Part shown: piece after piece, positions 1 through 9,152 of the stretch | How positions within the stretch are numbered: position 1 is the stretch's first letter | How the letters are laid out: each line of letters opens with the position of its first letter | The notes under the pieces: generated by a model | Seen by the model: the letters and a program-made list of their open reading frames with translations, nothing else | The model's database searches: none | What the model was told of the DNA's origin: nothing | Translations under genes and position numbers: made by a program | DNA from: JALOAF01 sp035446765 | GTDB lineage: Bacteria > Patescibacteriota > Gracilibacteria > Absconditabacterales > Absconditicoccaceae | Direction of reading: 5' to 3' | Assembly: GCA_035446765.1 (NCBI GenBank) | Contig: DAOTFU010000017.1 | Coordinates: 1-21,301, forward strand | Length of the DNA: 21,301 bases

Positions 1-423
1 TTGATCACTAGAAAAAAGTTGATGTGAAATACATTGAATGAACAAGATGTAATCGCAGCACTGGAAACTCTTGGCTACACCCATAGTGAACAAAAAGTAG
101 ATATGAATAAAATAGCTGAATGAAACAAAAAAAGTACTCAAAATTTTGGAAATATAGTAGAGATGGTCGCTCAATACTATAATCTATCTGTATCAGATCT
201 AAAATCTGATAGCAGAAAAAAAGAAATTACAGTGACAAGACAAATTTTGATGTTGTTGGCCAAAAGATATTTTGGATGGACTTTGGAAAAAATTGGAGAT
301 TATTTTGGTGGGAAAAATCATGCATCAGTGATTTATGCTGTAAATAATATTGAAAAAAAATTAAAGACAGATAATAATTTGGCACATGACTACAATGTTT
401 TTGTAGAGTGGATTGAGAGTTAA
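1..423 (+). CDS. dnaA: Chromosomal replication initiator DnaA, C-terminal part (5' end outside window)
   Basis: This is the last ~140 residues of DnaA, the AAA+ protein that binds DnaA boxes and opens the replication origin. The frame is open from base 1, so the gene starts upstream of the window. Two in-frame TGA codons (near bases 25 and 121) are read as glycine. The C-terminal DNA-binding domain IV is clear: a helix with LAKRYFGWTLEKIGDYFGG, then KNHASVIYAVNNIEKKL, which matches the family signature in which GG-x-x-H-x-x-V-x-x-A contacts the DnaA box. The upstream residues fit the end of the AAA+ lid and the linker helix. The stop is TAA, and the MFS gene begins 22 bp later on the same strand. 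Identification is secure; the ATPase domain cannot be judged because it is not in the window. Confidence 0.93.
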
Positions 424-445
424 GAATTAAAAATTAAATATAAAA

Positions 446-1624
446 ATGCAAAATAAAATACAACAAAATATATGGAAAATGTATTTTATCAAAGCGACTA
501 GGATGTTTTTATTGATAATGCCTATTGTTGTTTTGTTTTTTCAAGATAATGGTTTGAGTATGACTCAAATATTTTTATTAAATTCTATTTTTTCTATTTC
601 GATAGTTTTGTTTGAAATACCATCTGGATATTTCTCTGATGTCATGGGTAGAAAAAAATGTTTGATAATTGCTACTATTTTATGAACATTATGAATATTG
701 GGTCATTCTTTATCATATTGATTTTGGTGATTTATGTTTGCTGAAATTATTATGGCTTTATCTCTTTGATTTTTTTCCTGAACAGACTCTGCTATCATAT
801 ATGATACATTATTATCTAATTGAAAAGAAGGTGAATATAAAAAAATAGAATGAAGAATGGAAGCTACTTGAAATTTCTCAGAAGCTATAGCATGAATAAT
901 TGGTGGTTTGTTGGCGACTATAAGTCTTAGAACACCTTTTTATGTAGAAACCATTTTATCAATACCTGCTATATTTATAGTAATATCTATTATAGAACCG
1001 CCTATAGAAAAAAATAAAAATAAAGATGGACCTATTAAAAACATAAGCAAGATAGTTAGATATTCTCTTCATTGAAATAAAGAAATAAAACGATTAATTT
1101 TTTATTTTTGATTTTTTAGTGCTAGCACACTAACATTTGTATGGTTAGTGCAACCATACTTTAATTTGGTTTGACTACCATTAAAATATTTTGGATTTGC
1201 TTGGGCTATTTTAAATGCTTCTGTATGATTTTTTGCACTACAAGCACATAAGTTTGAAAGTTTTTTTTGAAGAAAAAAATCACTAATATCCTTAATATTG
1301 TTGGTGTTTATTTGATATATCTTATTAAGTATTTTCCAATCCATTTGGGCAATATTATTTATGTTTTTATTTTATTTCGCTAGATGAATTGGTAGACCAA
1401 TTATTAAAGACTATATTAATAAAATTATAAGTTCAAAAATAAGAGCAACAGTGTTATCAATACAATGATTAGTATGAAGATTATTTTTTGCTATAATTAG
1501 CCCATTTATATGATGGATAATGGATATTTATACTCTACAATATGCAATGATATGAGCATGAATAGTATTTCTTACTTTTAGTGTTATATGTTTGATTTTT
1601 ATGAGGAGACATAGATTGTTATAG
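446..1624 (+). CDS. Major facilitator superfamily transporter
   Basis: A 392-aa polytopic membrane protein, about 12 hydrophobic segments, the normal length for an MFS secondary transporter. The hallmark loop 2-3 motif (motif A) is seen as GYFSDVMGRKK at residues 61-71. Further MFS-like features are SGTDSAIIYDTL after TM4-5 and ARGIGRP in the second half. The reading frame contains about 22 in-frame TGA codons, all read as Gly; under the standard code only the first 79 residues would be visible. The substrate cannot be told from sequence; the closest general resemblance is to drug or sugar-type exporters. The ATG at 446 follows an A/T-rich leader with no Shine-Dalgarno site. The gene lies 22 bp after dnaA and may be co-transcribed. 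It ends with TAG and converges on trpS, 37 bp away. Confidence 0.9.
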
Positions 1625-1661
1625 TCTTTTAAAACAAACAAAGTTAAATATTACCTATATT

Positions 1662-2645
1662 TTATAAATTAAATCATATCTTTCTATAAACATCTTGGAT
1701 TTTCTTTTCTGCGATTTCATTTACATACTTAGCGTTCTTTGCTAACAGATCTACTACTTCTTGATCTGAAATTTGGTTATACTTTTCTTGTATTGGTGTC
1801 AGAAATGCCATAATTTTCTCAAAACAATATTCTTTGGCATCTTTGTAACTAAGTCATCCTGCTTCGTACTTATTTCTAAATTCTTTGTCTTCTGATTCTG
1901 TGATGAACAATTTGGTAAGATTGTATACATTACATTCATCTGGATTCTTTGGCTCCTCTACTGTCTTTGTGTCTGTTGGTATCTGTTTTACCCTCTTTAA
2001 GACAGTTTTTTCATCGTCAAGTAATCATATATAATTGTTGTAAGATTTGGACATTTTACGACCATCTGTTCATGGGATAAGTCAAAGATCTGGATTTATT
2101 TTTGGTTGAGGAAGTTTAAATGTTTCTCCAAAATTATTGTTGAATTTTTGTGCTATGTCTCTAGCATATTCTACATGTTGCTTTTGATCTTTTCCTACTG
2201 GTACAAAATCAGCATCGTAAAGAAGAATATCAGCAGCCATAAGTATTGGATAGCAAAAAACTCCTACTCAAATCTCTTTGGCTTTTCATTTGTCCAGAGC
2301 TTCTTTGTAACTATGCATTCTTTCCATAAATCACATGTGAGTAGTACAAGTCAGTACCCAATTTAGTTGTGCATGACCTGGAATATCTGCTGGATTGTAT
2401 ATAATAAATTGTTTTGCATCTGCTCAACAAGCCAAATATAGTTTTAATGCCATAATTGAATTTTCTCTCATCTCCTCTTGATTATGAATTTGAGTAAATC
2501 CATGCATATTGGCAAGAAACAAGAAAAATTCTGAATCTGGATTTTCTTTTGCCAAATCCATCATCTGCTTGATGGAACCAAAATAATTTCATATGTGTAA
2601 TTGTTTACCTGTTGGTTTTAATCCTGTAAGAAATCTTTTTGCCAT
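1662..2645 (-). CDS. trpS: Tryptophanyl-tRNA synthetase
   Basis: Class I aminoacyl-tRNA synthetase that charges tRNA-Trp. The protein is 327 aa, a normal length for bacterial TrpS (about 330). The class I signatures are present: HIGN at residues 17-20 (the Gly is a TGA codon) and KMSKS at 197-201. The family block AADILLYDADFVPVGKDQ (about 138-153), followed by QHVEYARDIA, is typical of TrpS and lines the Trp/AMP site. ATG at 2643-2645 is preceded on the minus strand by an A/T-rich leader without a Shine-Dalgarno site. Several TGA codons fall on conserved glycines. It is downstream of pyrG on the same strand but separated by 146 bp of repeats. It converges on the MFS gene. Confidence 0.96.
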
Positions 2646-2664
2646 TTTGATTGTTTATTTTAAA

Positions 2665-2767
2665 TAAATCCCTCTGTCCTTCGGACATCTCCCTTCACAA
2701 AGGGAGACAAGATGTCCTCCTTTATTAAAGGAGGAGGTATCCATCATCATGATGATGGATGGAGGAT
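2665..2767. repeat. Interspersed multi-hairpin repeat, locus 1 (two partial units)
   Basis: Read on the minus strand, this locus has the right end of one unit (CCTCCTTTAATAAAGGAGG then AC) followed at once by the left end of another (GTCTCCCTTTGTGAAGGGAG, then a GTCC...GGAC hairpin and GAGGGATTTA). The same building blocks occur at 12281-12372, 13635-13725 and, more diverged, at 20002-20088. A perfect 22-bp palindrome centred between 2749 and 2750 (half site ATCCATCATCA) sits inside it. It fills the gap between pyrG and trpS and may also act as a transcript-end structure. Confidence 0.8.
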
Positions 2768-2770
2768 TTT

Positions 2771-2799
2771 TTAGCTATTGGCTAATAGCCATTAGCTAA
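2771..2799. other. Hairpin across the pyrG stop codon
   Basis: TTAGCTA (2771-2777) pairs with TAGCTAA (2793-2799), then TGGCT (2779-2783) with AGCCA (2787-2791), with one T-T mismatch and a 3-nt loop. The pyrG stop (2792-2794) lies inside the right arm. On the pyrG strand it is followed by A residues, not T, so it is not a classical intrinsic terminator. A second hairpin, TGACTGA/TCAGTCA (2800-2806 / 2812-2818), lies in the last pyrG codons. Confidence 0.55.
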
Positions 2800-4414
2800 T
2801 GACTGACTTTATCAGTCACAAGAATAGCGGATGTGGTTTATTGATTCTAGATTTTAATTCTGGATGAGCTTGTGTAGCTGCATAATATTTGTGGTCTGGT
2901 ATCTCAATAAACTCTACCAAAGTACCATCTGGAGATGTACCAGAAATTACAAATCACTTTTCTTCCAATTGTCTGTGATAATCTGGATTTACTTCAAATC
3001 TATGTCTATGTCTCTCTTTTACTAGATTTTTGTCCAAATCTATTTGATTGAATTCTTTGTATAGATTTCGAATCCTAGTATCTGGTTTGAGTATTGCATC
3101 ATATGAACCAAGACGCATTGTTCATCATTTGTTTGTGATTCATTTTTGAGTTTCCATGATATCTATTACATTTTGATCTCATTGTGGTGCAAATTCTCAA
3201 GAATTTGCATGATCCAATCCACATACATTTCTAGCAAATCCTATGGTGGCTACTTGCAAACCAAGACACAATCATAGATAAGGAAGATCGTTTGCTCTGC
3301 AATAATTTGCTACATTTATCATACCTTCTATACCCCTATCTCAAAATCCACCAGGACTTACGATAGCTGAGATATTTTTGTCTGATATAAAATTTTTCAA
3401 TTTATTTTCTCGATCTTCTCATTGATATTCTGTAGTCTCTATCCATTCAATATTTACTTTTGTATTGTAGTTGGCTCAAGCATGTTTCAAAGCTTCTAAA
3501 ACACTTATATAAGAGTCATCTAAGTTGGTATATTTACCTGAAATTCAAACTGTGATTTCTCTCTCAGGATTCATTAGCTTGTTGACTAAATTTTCTCGCT
3601 CGCTCATATCAGATCTCTTATCTTCATGGAAAAATCTATTGATAATATATTTGTCCAATCATTGTTTTTGAAACGAAAGTGGAACTTGATATATATTTTG
3701 ATCTACAGCTTCAATGATACGATCTTCACCTATATCACAAAACATAGCCAATTTTCATTTTATTCATTCCTCAAGTGGTTTTTGGGTCCTACAAACCAAA
3801 ACATTGGCATGTATTCATACTTCTCTAAGCTTGATGATGGAATGTTGGATGGCTTTTGTCTTCATCTCTCATGATGTGGTCACTGTGACAATCGGAGCTA
3901 CGTGAACAAACAAAACATTTTCTTTTCACAAATCATGTCTAAGTTGCCTCATGGACTCTATAAAGTGAGGTCATTCAATATCTCAAACAGTACCTCATAT
4001 TTCTATAATAGCCACATCACTTCATTCTGATAACTTTCTAATTCTATCTTTGATTTCATCTGTCACGTGTGGGATTACTTGGACTGTCTTTCATAGATAA
4101 TCTCCTCTCCTCTCTTTATTCATTACAGATCGATATATCTGACCTGTAGTTACACTACTATATTTTGTGAGCTCTTCGTCGATAAATCTCTCATAATGTC
4201 ATAAATCTAGATCAGTTTCAAATCCATCAGTGGTCACAAAAGTCTCTCCATGTTCGTATGGAGACATAGTACCTGCATCTATCTGTAAATATGGATCCAT
4301 CTTGGCCATAGTCACTTTGTATCCGGCAGATTTCATAATTCTACCAATAGAAGCAGCTGTGATTCCTTTTCACAAACCAGAAATTACTCATCAAGTCACG
4401 AAGATTAATTTCAT
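2792..4414 (-). CDS. pyrG: CTP synthase
   Basis: CTP synthase makes CTP from UTP, ATP and glutamine, the last step of de novo pyrimidine nucleotide synthesis. At 540 aa it has full family length. The N-terminal synthase domain begins MKLIFVTGGVISGLGKG, the P-loop-like motif, in which Gly8, Gly9 and Gly15 are TGA codons. Next come a block with TMSPYEHGE and ETDLDLGHYERF, and EIGGTVGDIEG. The C-terminal glutamine amidotransferase domain shows SPGGFGDRG, then LGLCLGLQ with the nucleophile Cys383, and a terminal AHPE supplying the His-Glu of the triad. All catalytic parts are present, so the enzyme should be active. A small oddity is DPYLQIDAG, where DPYLNVDPG is more usual. ATG 4412-4414 is the only start that keeps the conserved N-terminus. 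Confidence 0.97.
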
Positions 4415-4453
4415 ATCGTAGTAGTTAAGTATTTGTAAAAAAAACGATTGTCG

Positions 4454-4569
4454 AATAGTGGATAAATGCCTACGCAATAAAGTGATAAAATGATAAAATA
4501 AATACAAAATATTCATCACTTTAGCATTTTGGATATTTTATCGCGAGCAATGGCGAGCATTTATCTATT
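4454..4569. repeat. Nested inverted repeats in the pyrG/SLH intergenic region
   Basis: This 261-bp divergent gap (4415-4675) holds two nested inverted repeats. GATAAATGC (4461-4469) pairs with GCATTTATC (4557-4565), extended by AATA/TATT after a small bulge. Inside, TAAAGTGAT (4478-4486) pairs with ATCACTTTA (4515-4523). A near-consensus DnaA box (TTATCCAC on the minus strand, 4458-4465) overlaps the outer left arm. The right arm is relatively GC-rich (TCGCGAGCAATGGCGAGC). The region could be regulatory for pyrG and the surface-protein gene; its function is unknown. Confidence 0.5.
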
Positions 4570-4618
4570 GTTTATATTTTTATCTGGATATTGCAAGAAT
4601 TTTGTAGATGAAATTGTA

Positions 4619-4648
4619 TTGAAATAAATCATACCTTATTTATATAGT
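4619..4648 (+). promoter_or_regulatory. Probable sigma70-type promoter of the SLH protein gene
   Basis: A TTGAAA -35 box (4619-4624), an 18-bp spacer and a TATAGT -10 box (4643-4648) each match the consensus at five of six positions. Transcription would start near 4655, about 20 nt before the ATG at 4676. Confidence 0.5.
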
Positions 4649-4675
4649 AAATAGATTTATTTTTCTTTTAAAAAA

Positions 4676-6484
4676 ATGATAAACAAAAAAATTAAAACTG
4701 GTCTACTTGGAATTGGTTTATTGGGAATCAGCTTGTTGACGATTGGTATGTGATTGGCTGATAGTACTGGTGATGAGTTACCACAGATACTTATAGATAC
4801 TGGTACAAATACAATATATGTAACAGGATACGATCTGGGTACTTGAAATACAAACACTGGAAGTACAAATACATGATCAACAAGTGTAGTAGATACTGGT
4901 AGTATAGACACTGGTAGTAATGAGACAAATTTGCAAGAAACATTGGATGCACAAGAGGAAATGACTCCGGAGCAAGAATTTTCTGCGGCACTTGCATGGA
5001 TGCATAGCAATGGACTAACGATGTATGACAATGAGCAGGATTTTAGACCACAAGATATACTTACTCGTGAAGAAGCTAGTAAAATAATATGACAAGCGTA
5101 TTCTACATTGTGATATGATGATATAACAAAAAATGCTAGTTGTACATTTTCTGATTCAGAGATGTTTAATCCTACTCTAGCGCCACATATTGCCAATGTA
5201 TGTAAACGAGGTCTATTTAAATGATCTGATGGTAAATTTATGCCACAAGATACCTTGACTAAAGCTCAATGAATGGCTGTATTGATTAGGATGTTTGAGT
5301 GAAAAATGTCTTATGAACTGCAAATACCATGGTGGTCGCAATATTATGATAAATGAAAAATAATATGATTGACCAATGTGGAAAATATAAATGATTTTGA
5401 TCATGATCTGACAAGATATGAAATAGCTTTGATGATATATAGGATGAAAAATCTGGTAGAAAATGAGCAACTAAGGGTAATGGCAATGAATGCTATATGA
5501 AACTTATCACCTGAATCTAATTCGTGAACTATGGATTCAAATACTGTGATAGACAATTTAGGTACTCTAATATGAGGTATAGATCCAAATACAGATCCAG
5601 AACTTTTGGAAGCAATATATTGGATGTATGACAATGGTCTCACAGTATACAACAATCCAGCTCAATATAGACCTTTTGACACTTTAAATAGGGCTGGAGC
5701 TGCAAAAATATTTGATAAGTTTTCTAATATGCTGGGGCTTGGTGTAAATGAGGCCTATCTACCAAATGAATGTCAATTTACAGATATTTGAAATGTAGAT
5801 TCTGCTACACAAGTACACATACAAAATGTATGTAGAAAATGACTCATAAAATGATCTAACAATAAATTTTCTCCAGATGAATCAATACAAAAAGCACAAT
5901 TTGTAACTGCTTTGATAAGGATGTTTGAATGACAACATTTGGATGAAACTACTTCACCACGACGGCAAAATTATTTTAATGAAGCCCAATCTCTTGGTCT
6001 AGTGACTCCTAGTGATGCAGTAAACTTTGAAAATGCGATAAGTAGATATGAGGTAGCATTGTTTTTGTACAAATTTGATATAAAGTATAAGATGCTAAAT
6101 AGCTTAAATAATAATAGGATAGCAAATGAGGTAGTGAGTACAGTAGAAGGTTCTATAAGCACATGAACAAATGGAAAATTGGAAGCAAATGTATATGTAG
6201 ATGCCAATTTATTGAAAGATGGAGATCTAGATGTGGGATATATAGAGATATTTGGTACTAGATATAAAGTGGTAAAAACTTCTGAAGCTACATATTTTAG
6301 TGAAAATTTTGTACGATATGGAGATCTGTATGATATGGTAACAGATGAAAAAATATGAACTAGTAATTTTGTATTGAGTAATGGATATGTGATAGAAGGT
6401 ACAGTAAGATTTATAGATAGCAATAATTATAGAATCAGTGGTGTAGAATGAACAAGCGCATACTATAAGATAGTTGAAAGTTAA
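4676..6484 (+). CDS. Secreted surface protein with two SLH-like modules
   Basis: A 602-aa exported protein. Residues 1-28 form a signal peptide (MINKKIKTGLLGIGLLGISL, then LTIGMGLAD). A Thr/Ser/Gly/Asn-rich linker follows to about residue 80. Two homologous modules of ~165 residues come next (about 105-270 and 313-478). Each has S-layer-homology-type segments: an opening ALAWMHSNGLTMYDN or AIYWMYDNGLTVYNN, a Phe-Arg-Pro turn, an LTREEA/LNRAGA helix, then FSD/FTD, GLFKGSDGKF/GLIKGSNNKF and a helix ending in LIRMFEG. Each module has two Cys exactly 20 residues apart (C156/C176 and C366/C386), offset by 210 residues, which suggests a conserved disulfide. The last ~120 residues are a beta-rich domain of unknown family. 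SLH domains normally anchor proteins to cell-wall polymers, so this is probably an S-layer or cell-surface protein. ruvB follows after 32 bp. Confidence 0.82.
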
Positions 6485-6516
6485 AAGTTGAAAGAATTTA
6501 TTAAAAATAAAGTATA

Positions 6517-7458
6517 ATGGAGATAAAGAAAATAAATACAGACATACTCATAGAAACAGAAGATAGTTTCAGGCCTGAATCTTTTGATAGTTTTATAGGT
6601 CAAGAACATATCAAAAAAGTATTGAATACTGCTATAGATAGTGCAAAGACTAGAAAATGAAATATGTGACATATGCTTTTTTGTGGACCAAGCGGATTTG
6701 GAAAAACTACTATGGCACACATTATTTCTAAGCAAAGTAATGTAAATATGAAAGCTGTAACATGATATGCAATAAGTAAACCATCTGAGATTGTAAGTGT
6801 ATTGAATAATTTGGAAGATGGAGATATTTTGTTTATTGATGAGATACATAGACTGAAACCGAGTGTGGAAGAAGTCTTGTATATTGCAATGGAAGATTAT
6901 GTAATAGATATGGTAATGCCAGAGTGATGAAACGTAAGGATACCATTGAATAAGTTTACGCTAATAGGTGCTACCACAAAGTGAGAAAGTCTCTCTAAGC
7001 CCATAAAAAATAGATTTGTATATAATTTCCATTTTATGGACTATGATAAAGATGAAAAAAAGGAAATAATAAAAAAATATTTGAAAAAATACAATGTACC
7101 TACCAAAGATAATGTGATAGAAAAAATAGAAGATAAAGTAGATTCTGTACCTAGAGAAATACATAATCTGTGTATCAAAATTAGAGATTTTTTTGTAACA
7201 GAGGGAAAAAATATAAAGGATTTTACTCATGAAATGTGGGAAAGGTTTTTGAGTCATAGTAAGATAGAAAAAGGGTGAATGTCTCCAATACACAAAAAAT
7301 ATTTGGAAATATTGAAAGATGCTGACAGACCAATGTGACTAAAAGCAATAGCTATAAAGCTCTGAATGAATGAGAAATGAGTAGAAGAAGATATTGAACC
7401 ATTGCTTTTGAAACTATGAAAAATAGAAAAAACAAATAAAGGTAGAATTTTAGTATAA
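6517..7458 (+). CDS. ruvB: Holliday junction branch migration ATPase RuvB
   Basis: RuvB is the AAA+ motor that, with RuvA, drives branch migration of Holliday junctions in recombination and repair. This copy has 313 aa, slightly shorter than the usual 330-345, mainly at the N-terminus. It begins with the family block FRPESFDSFIGQEHIKKVL. Walker A is GPSGFGKTT (57-65; the family norm is GPPGLGKTT) and Walker B is ILFIDEIHRL (D108/E109). Sensor 1 is TLIGATT and the arginine-finger region is IKNRF. The C-terminal winged helix includes RPMGLKAIAIKLGMNEKGVEEDIEPLL. Many conserved Gly are TGA codons. ruvA and ruvC are not in the window. Confidence 0.95.
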
Positions 7459-7483
7459 ACTTTATTTATTTAAAAAATAATAA

Positions 7484-8293
7484 ATGAAATTATTGAAACT
7501 AATGAGATCTAAAAAATGTCTTTTTGGCACTAAGTTTTTGTTAATAGCCAATATTGTGGCATTTGTAGCTGTGATGGTAATTAATTATTTGGCAACTAAC
7601 CTGCCTATAGGAGGACTGACTACCTGAGAGCTGTCAGATCTGTATCCAAATTTATTTGTACCCGCATGATTAACATTTTCAATATGGTGACTCATATATC
7701 TAGCTCTACTATGATTTGTAGTATGGCAAGCAATAGATTTCTTCAAGAAAAAGAGTCTATGAATAACTAAAAATATATGAAGATTATTTATACTTTCATG
7801 CATGGCAAATATAGGATGGATATTTGCACGACATTATCAAAAATTATTTTTGTCTGTAATCATAATGATATTATTTTTGATAATATTGATAGTGTTGAAC
7901 AATAGAGTCCAGATTTGAAAAAAGATATGAAGTTTTAAGGATAAACTATTTTTACAAGTACCATTTAGTTTGTATTTGGGTTGGATATCTGTAGCAACCA
8001 TTGCAAATATTAGTACCTATCTGGTAAACATATGACGATCTGGACGATGAATTTCTCCAGTATCTTGGACAATTGTAGTAATAATTGTGGCTATGATACT
8101 AGCACTTTTGGCATTGTATAGAAAAAGGGATATTGTATTTGCACTTGTAGTAATACGAGCATTTTTGTGAATAATATTGAAAAGGCTTTGAGCTGAAACA
8201 GTATATAGTGAGATTGTGTGGACTGCATGAATTGCTATTGTAATAATCTCTGCTGGTATATGATACAGTTTTGAAAATTGGAAAAAAAATTAA
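7484..8293 (+). CDS. TspO/MBR-related integral membrane protein
   Basis: A 269-aa, highly hydrophobic protein with about 7-8 membrane segments. The first extracytoplasmic loop and second helix, TGELSDLYPNLFVPAGLTFSIWGLIYLAL, strongly resemble the TspO/MBR-related family, where a PAG-x-x-FSIWG-x-IY motif is typical. It is longer than classical five-helix TspO (about 160 aa) and resembles the larger COG3476-type homologues. TspO proteins bind tetrapyrroles or other hydrophobic ligands; the ligand here is unknown. At least 14 TGA codons are read as Gly. The gene starts 25 bp after ruvB behind an A/T-rich leader without a Shine-Dalgarno site and is probably in the same transcript. Confidence 0.68.
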
Positions 8294-8324
8294 AAAACTT
8301 TTATTATTATTAATTTAAATAAAA

Positions 8325-8570
8325 ATGAATGAAACAATCCCTATGGCTATAAACGCTGATTTACCAACAATGGTACCTTTTTATGCAAATGCAATCTTTT
8401 TGACAGTTATTTTACCGATACTTTTGATATGGTCTGCTGTGTGGAAAGGTATAGCTTTGTGGAAATCTGGTAAAAGAAAACAATTGACTTGGTTTATTTT
8501 CTTGTTTATATTTAATACTGCTTGAATTTTACCAATAATATATCTGATAATAAACAGGAAGAAAAAATAG
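8325..8570 (+). CDS. Small two-helix membrane protein, DUF5652-like
   Basis: An 81-aa protein with two hydrophobic helices, about residues 21-42 and 54-76, joined by a short basic loop (KSGKRKQ). The sequence IWSAVWKGIALWKSG then WFIFLFIFNTAGILPIIYLI matches the pattern of the DUF5652 family, common in CPR bacteria and archaea and of unknown function. One in-frame TGA (8523) encodes the Gly of AGILPI; under the standard code the protein would lose its second helix. It ends in TAG at 8568-8570. It follows the TspO-like gene by 31 bp. Confidence 0.72.
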
Positions 8571-8608
8571 ATAGTTAACAAAAAATAAATATTTTAAAAT
8601 TGAAAAAA

Positions 8609-8613
8609 AGGAG
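8609..8613 (+). promoter_or_regulatory. Shine-Dalgarno site of the Cys-motif small ORF
   Basis: AGGAG, 10 nt before the ATG at 8624. It is the first of three SD sites in this cassette, whereas nearly all other genes in the window have none. Confidence 0.5.
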
Positions 8614-8623
8614 CTTATATTAA

Positions 8624-8665
8624 ATGTGCAATGTAAAATGTAAAATGTGCAATGTAAAATGTGAA
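8624..8665 (+). repeat. 21-bp tandem repeat, two copies
   Basis: Two adjacent 21-bp units (8624-8644 and 8645-8665), each beginning ATGTGCAATGTAAAATGT, differ at one base. Because 21 is a multiple of three, the repeat doubles a CNVKC motif in the small ORF that starts here. Short A/T-rich tandem repeats of this kind also occur in non-coding DNA, so it could be simple sequence. Confidence 0.85.
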
Positions 8666-8707
8666 ATCTTAAAAAAACAGAAAGGAGGTAGTTATGAGAA
8701 AATGTAA
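8624..8707 (+). CDS. 27-aa Cys-motif peptide (candidate small ORF)
   Basis: The ORF encodes MCNVKCKMCNVKCEILKKQK plus a seven-residue tail. Four Cys (2, 6, 9, 13) form two CNVKC units, which could bind a metal or form disulfides. AGGAG lies 10 nt upstream. The codons GGA GGT near its end are the Shine-Dalgarno site of the next ORF, which it overlaps by 14 nt, so translation may be coupled. It has no homologue I recognise, and the repeat that forms it may be non-coding simple sequence. It is offered as a candidate because both neighbours share the same chained layout. Confidence 0.35.
   Translation: MCNVKCKMCNVKCEILKKQKGGSYEKM
8683..8688 (+). promoter_or_regulatory. Strong Shine-Dalgarno site of the basic 31-aa ORF
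   Basis: AGGAGG lies 5 nt before ATG 8694, an ideal spacing. This site decides the start of an ORF too short for usual gene finders. Confidence 0.8.
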
Positions 8708-8789
8708 GGCTCGCAGAAAAGCAAAAAGAAGAGCACAAAAAGTAATTAAAAAAAGAAAGTTAAACCAACAAAAAAGAAAAAGGAGGTAA
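8694..8789 (+). CDS. 31-aa strongly basic peptide
   Basis: The peptide starts MRKCKARRKAKRRAQKVIKK and ends QQKRKRR; 19 of 31 residues are Lys or Arg and none is acidic. Such composition suggests nucleic-acid binding, like small basic phage packaging proteins or ribosome-associated peptides, but no family can be assigned. The start is supported by a perfect AGGAGG five bases upstream. Its last two sense codons, AGG AGG, together with the TAA stop, form the Shine-Dalgarno site of the next gene, so the two are translationally chained. It has no TGA and no Gly codons. Confidence 0.6.
   Translation: MRKCKARRKAKRRAQKVIKKRKLNQQKRKRR
8781..8786 (+). promoter_or_regulatory. Strong Shine-Dalgarno site deciding the TTG start at 8792
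   Basis: AGGAGG, embedded in the last two codons of the upstream basic ORF, lies 5 nt before TTG 8792-8794. It supports this rare start codon over later ATGs. Confidence 0.75.
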
Positions 8790-8791
8790 AA

Positions 8792-9127
8792 TTGAATTTA
8801 AGATTTGTCTGGGCAAGTGATCCGTTGCACATACCTAGAAAAACAAAAAAACAGAAAATAACGGAAATCCAGAAAGAAGTATTTGGTAAAAAAGTTTCTA
8901 CATTGTTTTGCAATAAAGTTGGCTCGTCCAAAATTTATTGTAAAAAGGAAATTAATGTAGATAGATTTAAAGAATTTATCAAAGAGGGTTATTATTACCT
9001 TGGGTACTACTTTTTGGAGAGAAAAAGGGTGTTTTTTTTGATGGATGTGGGTAGTCCTATCTTTATAGATGGTGAATATTACATATGTCCAAATGAAAAA
9101 ACTAGTGTTAAACTAATTAAAATGTAG
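8792..9127 (+). CDS. Hypothetical protein, 111 aa, SD-led and UGA-free
   Basis: The family is not recognised. The protein begins (M)NLRFVWASDPLHIPRKTKKQ, has a basic N-terminal third, three Cys (in LFCNK, IYCKK and YICPN), then an amphipathic helix (DRFKEFIKEGYYYLGYYF) and a beta-rich end (FFLMDVGSPIFIDGEYYICP). It is probably cytoplasmic, with no signal peptide or membrane helix. The start is TTG with an ideal Shine-Dalgarno site. All six Gly codons are GGN and none is TGA, whereas the larger neighbouring genes use TGA for roughly half or more of their Gly. With the SD sites this suggests acquisition from a standard-code donor such as a phage, plasmid or other bacterium. The stop is TAG, followed by a terminator. 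Confidence 0.72.
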   Translation: MNLRFVWASDPLHIPRKTKKQKITEIQKEVFGKKVSTLFCNKVGSSKIYCKKEINVDRFKEFIKEGYYYLGYYFLERKRVFFLMDVGSPIFIDGEYYICPNEKTSVKLIKM

Positions 9128-9152
9128 GAAAATGGAGAAAGATTTTTTTATA

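Noticed and set aside
2771..2799. Intrinsic terminator for pyrG
   Set aside because: The hairpin is good but is followed by A, not T, on the pyrG strand.
4415..4675. Replication origin in the pyrG-SLH gap
   Set aside because: Only one near-match DnaA box is visible and there is no cluster of boxes; kept as a low-interest finding only.
4657..6423. Long antisense ORFs on the minus strand over the surface-protein gene (4657-5196, 5401-5655, 5971-6423)
   Set aside because: They lack family features and a recognisable start context. The plus strand has a signal peptide and two homologous modules there.
6488..6518. TTGAAA ... TATAAT promoter directly at the ruvB start
   Set aside because: The TATAAT overlaps the ruvB ATG, so a transcript from it would start inside the gene; the 19-bp spacer is also poor. 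Probably chance in AT-rich DNA.
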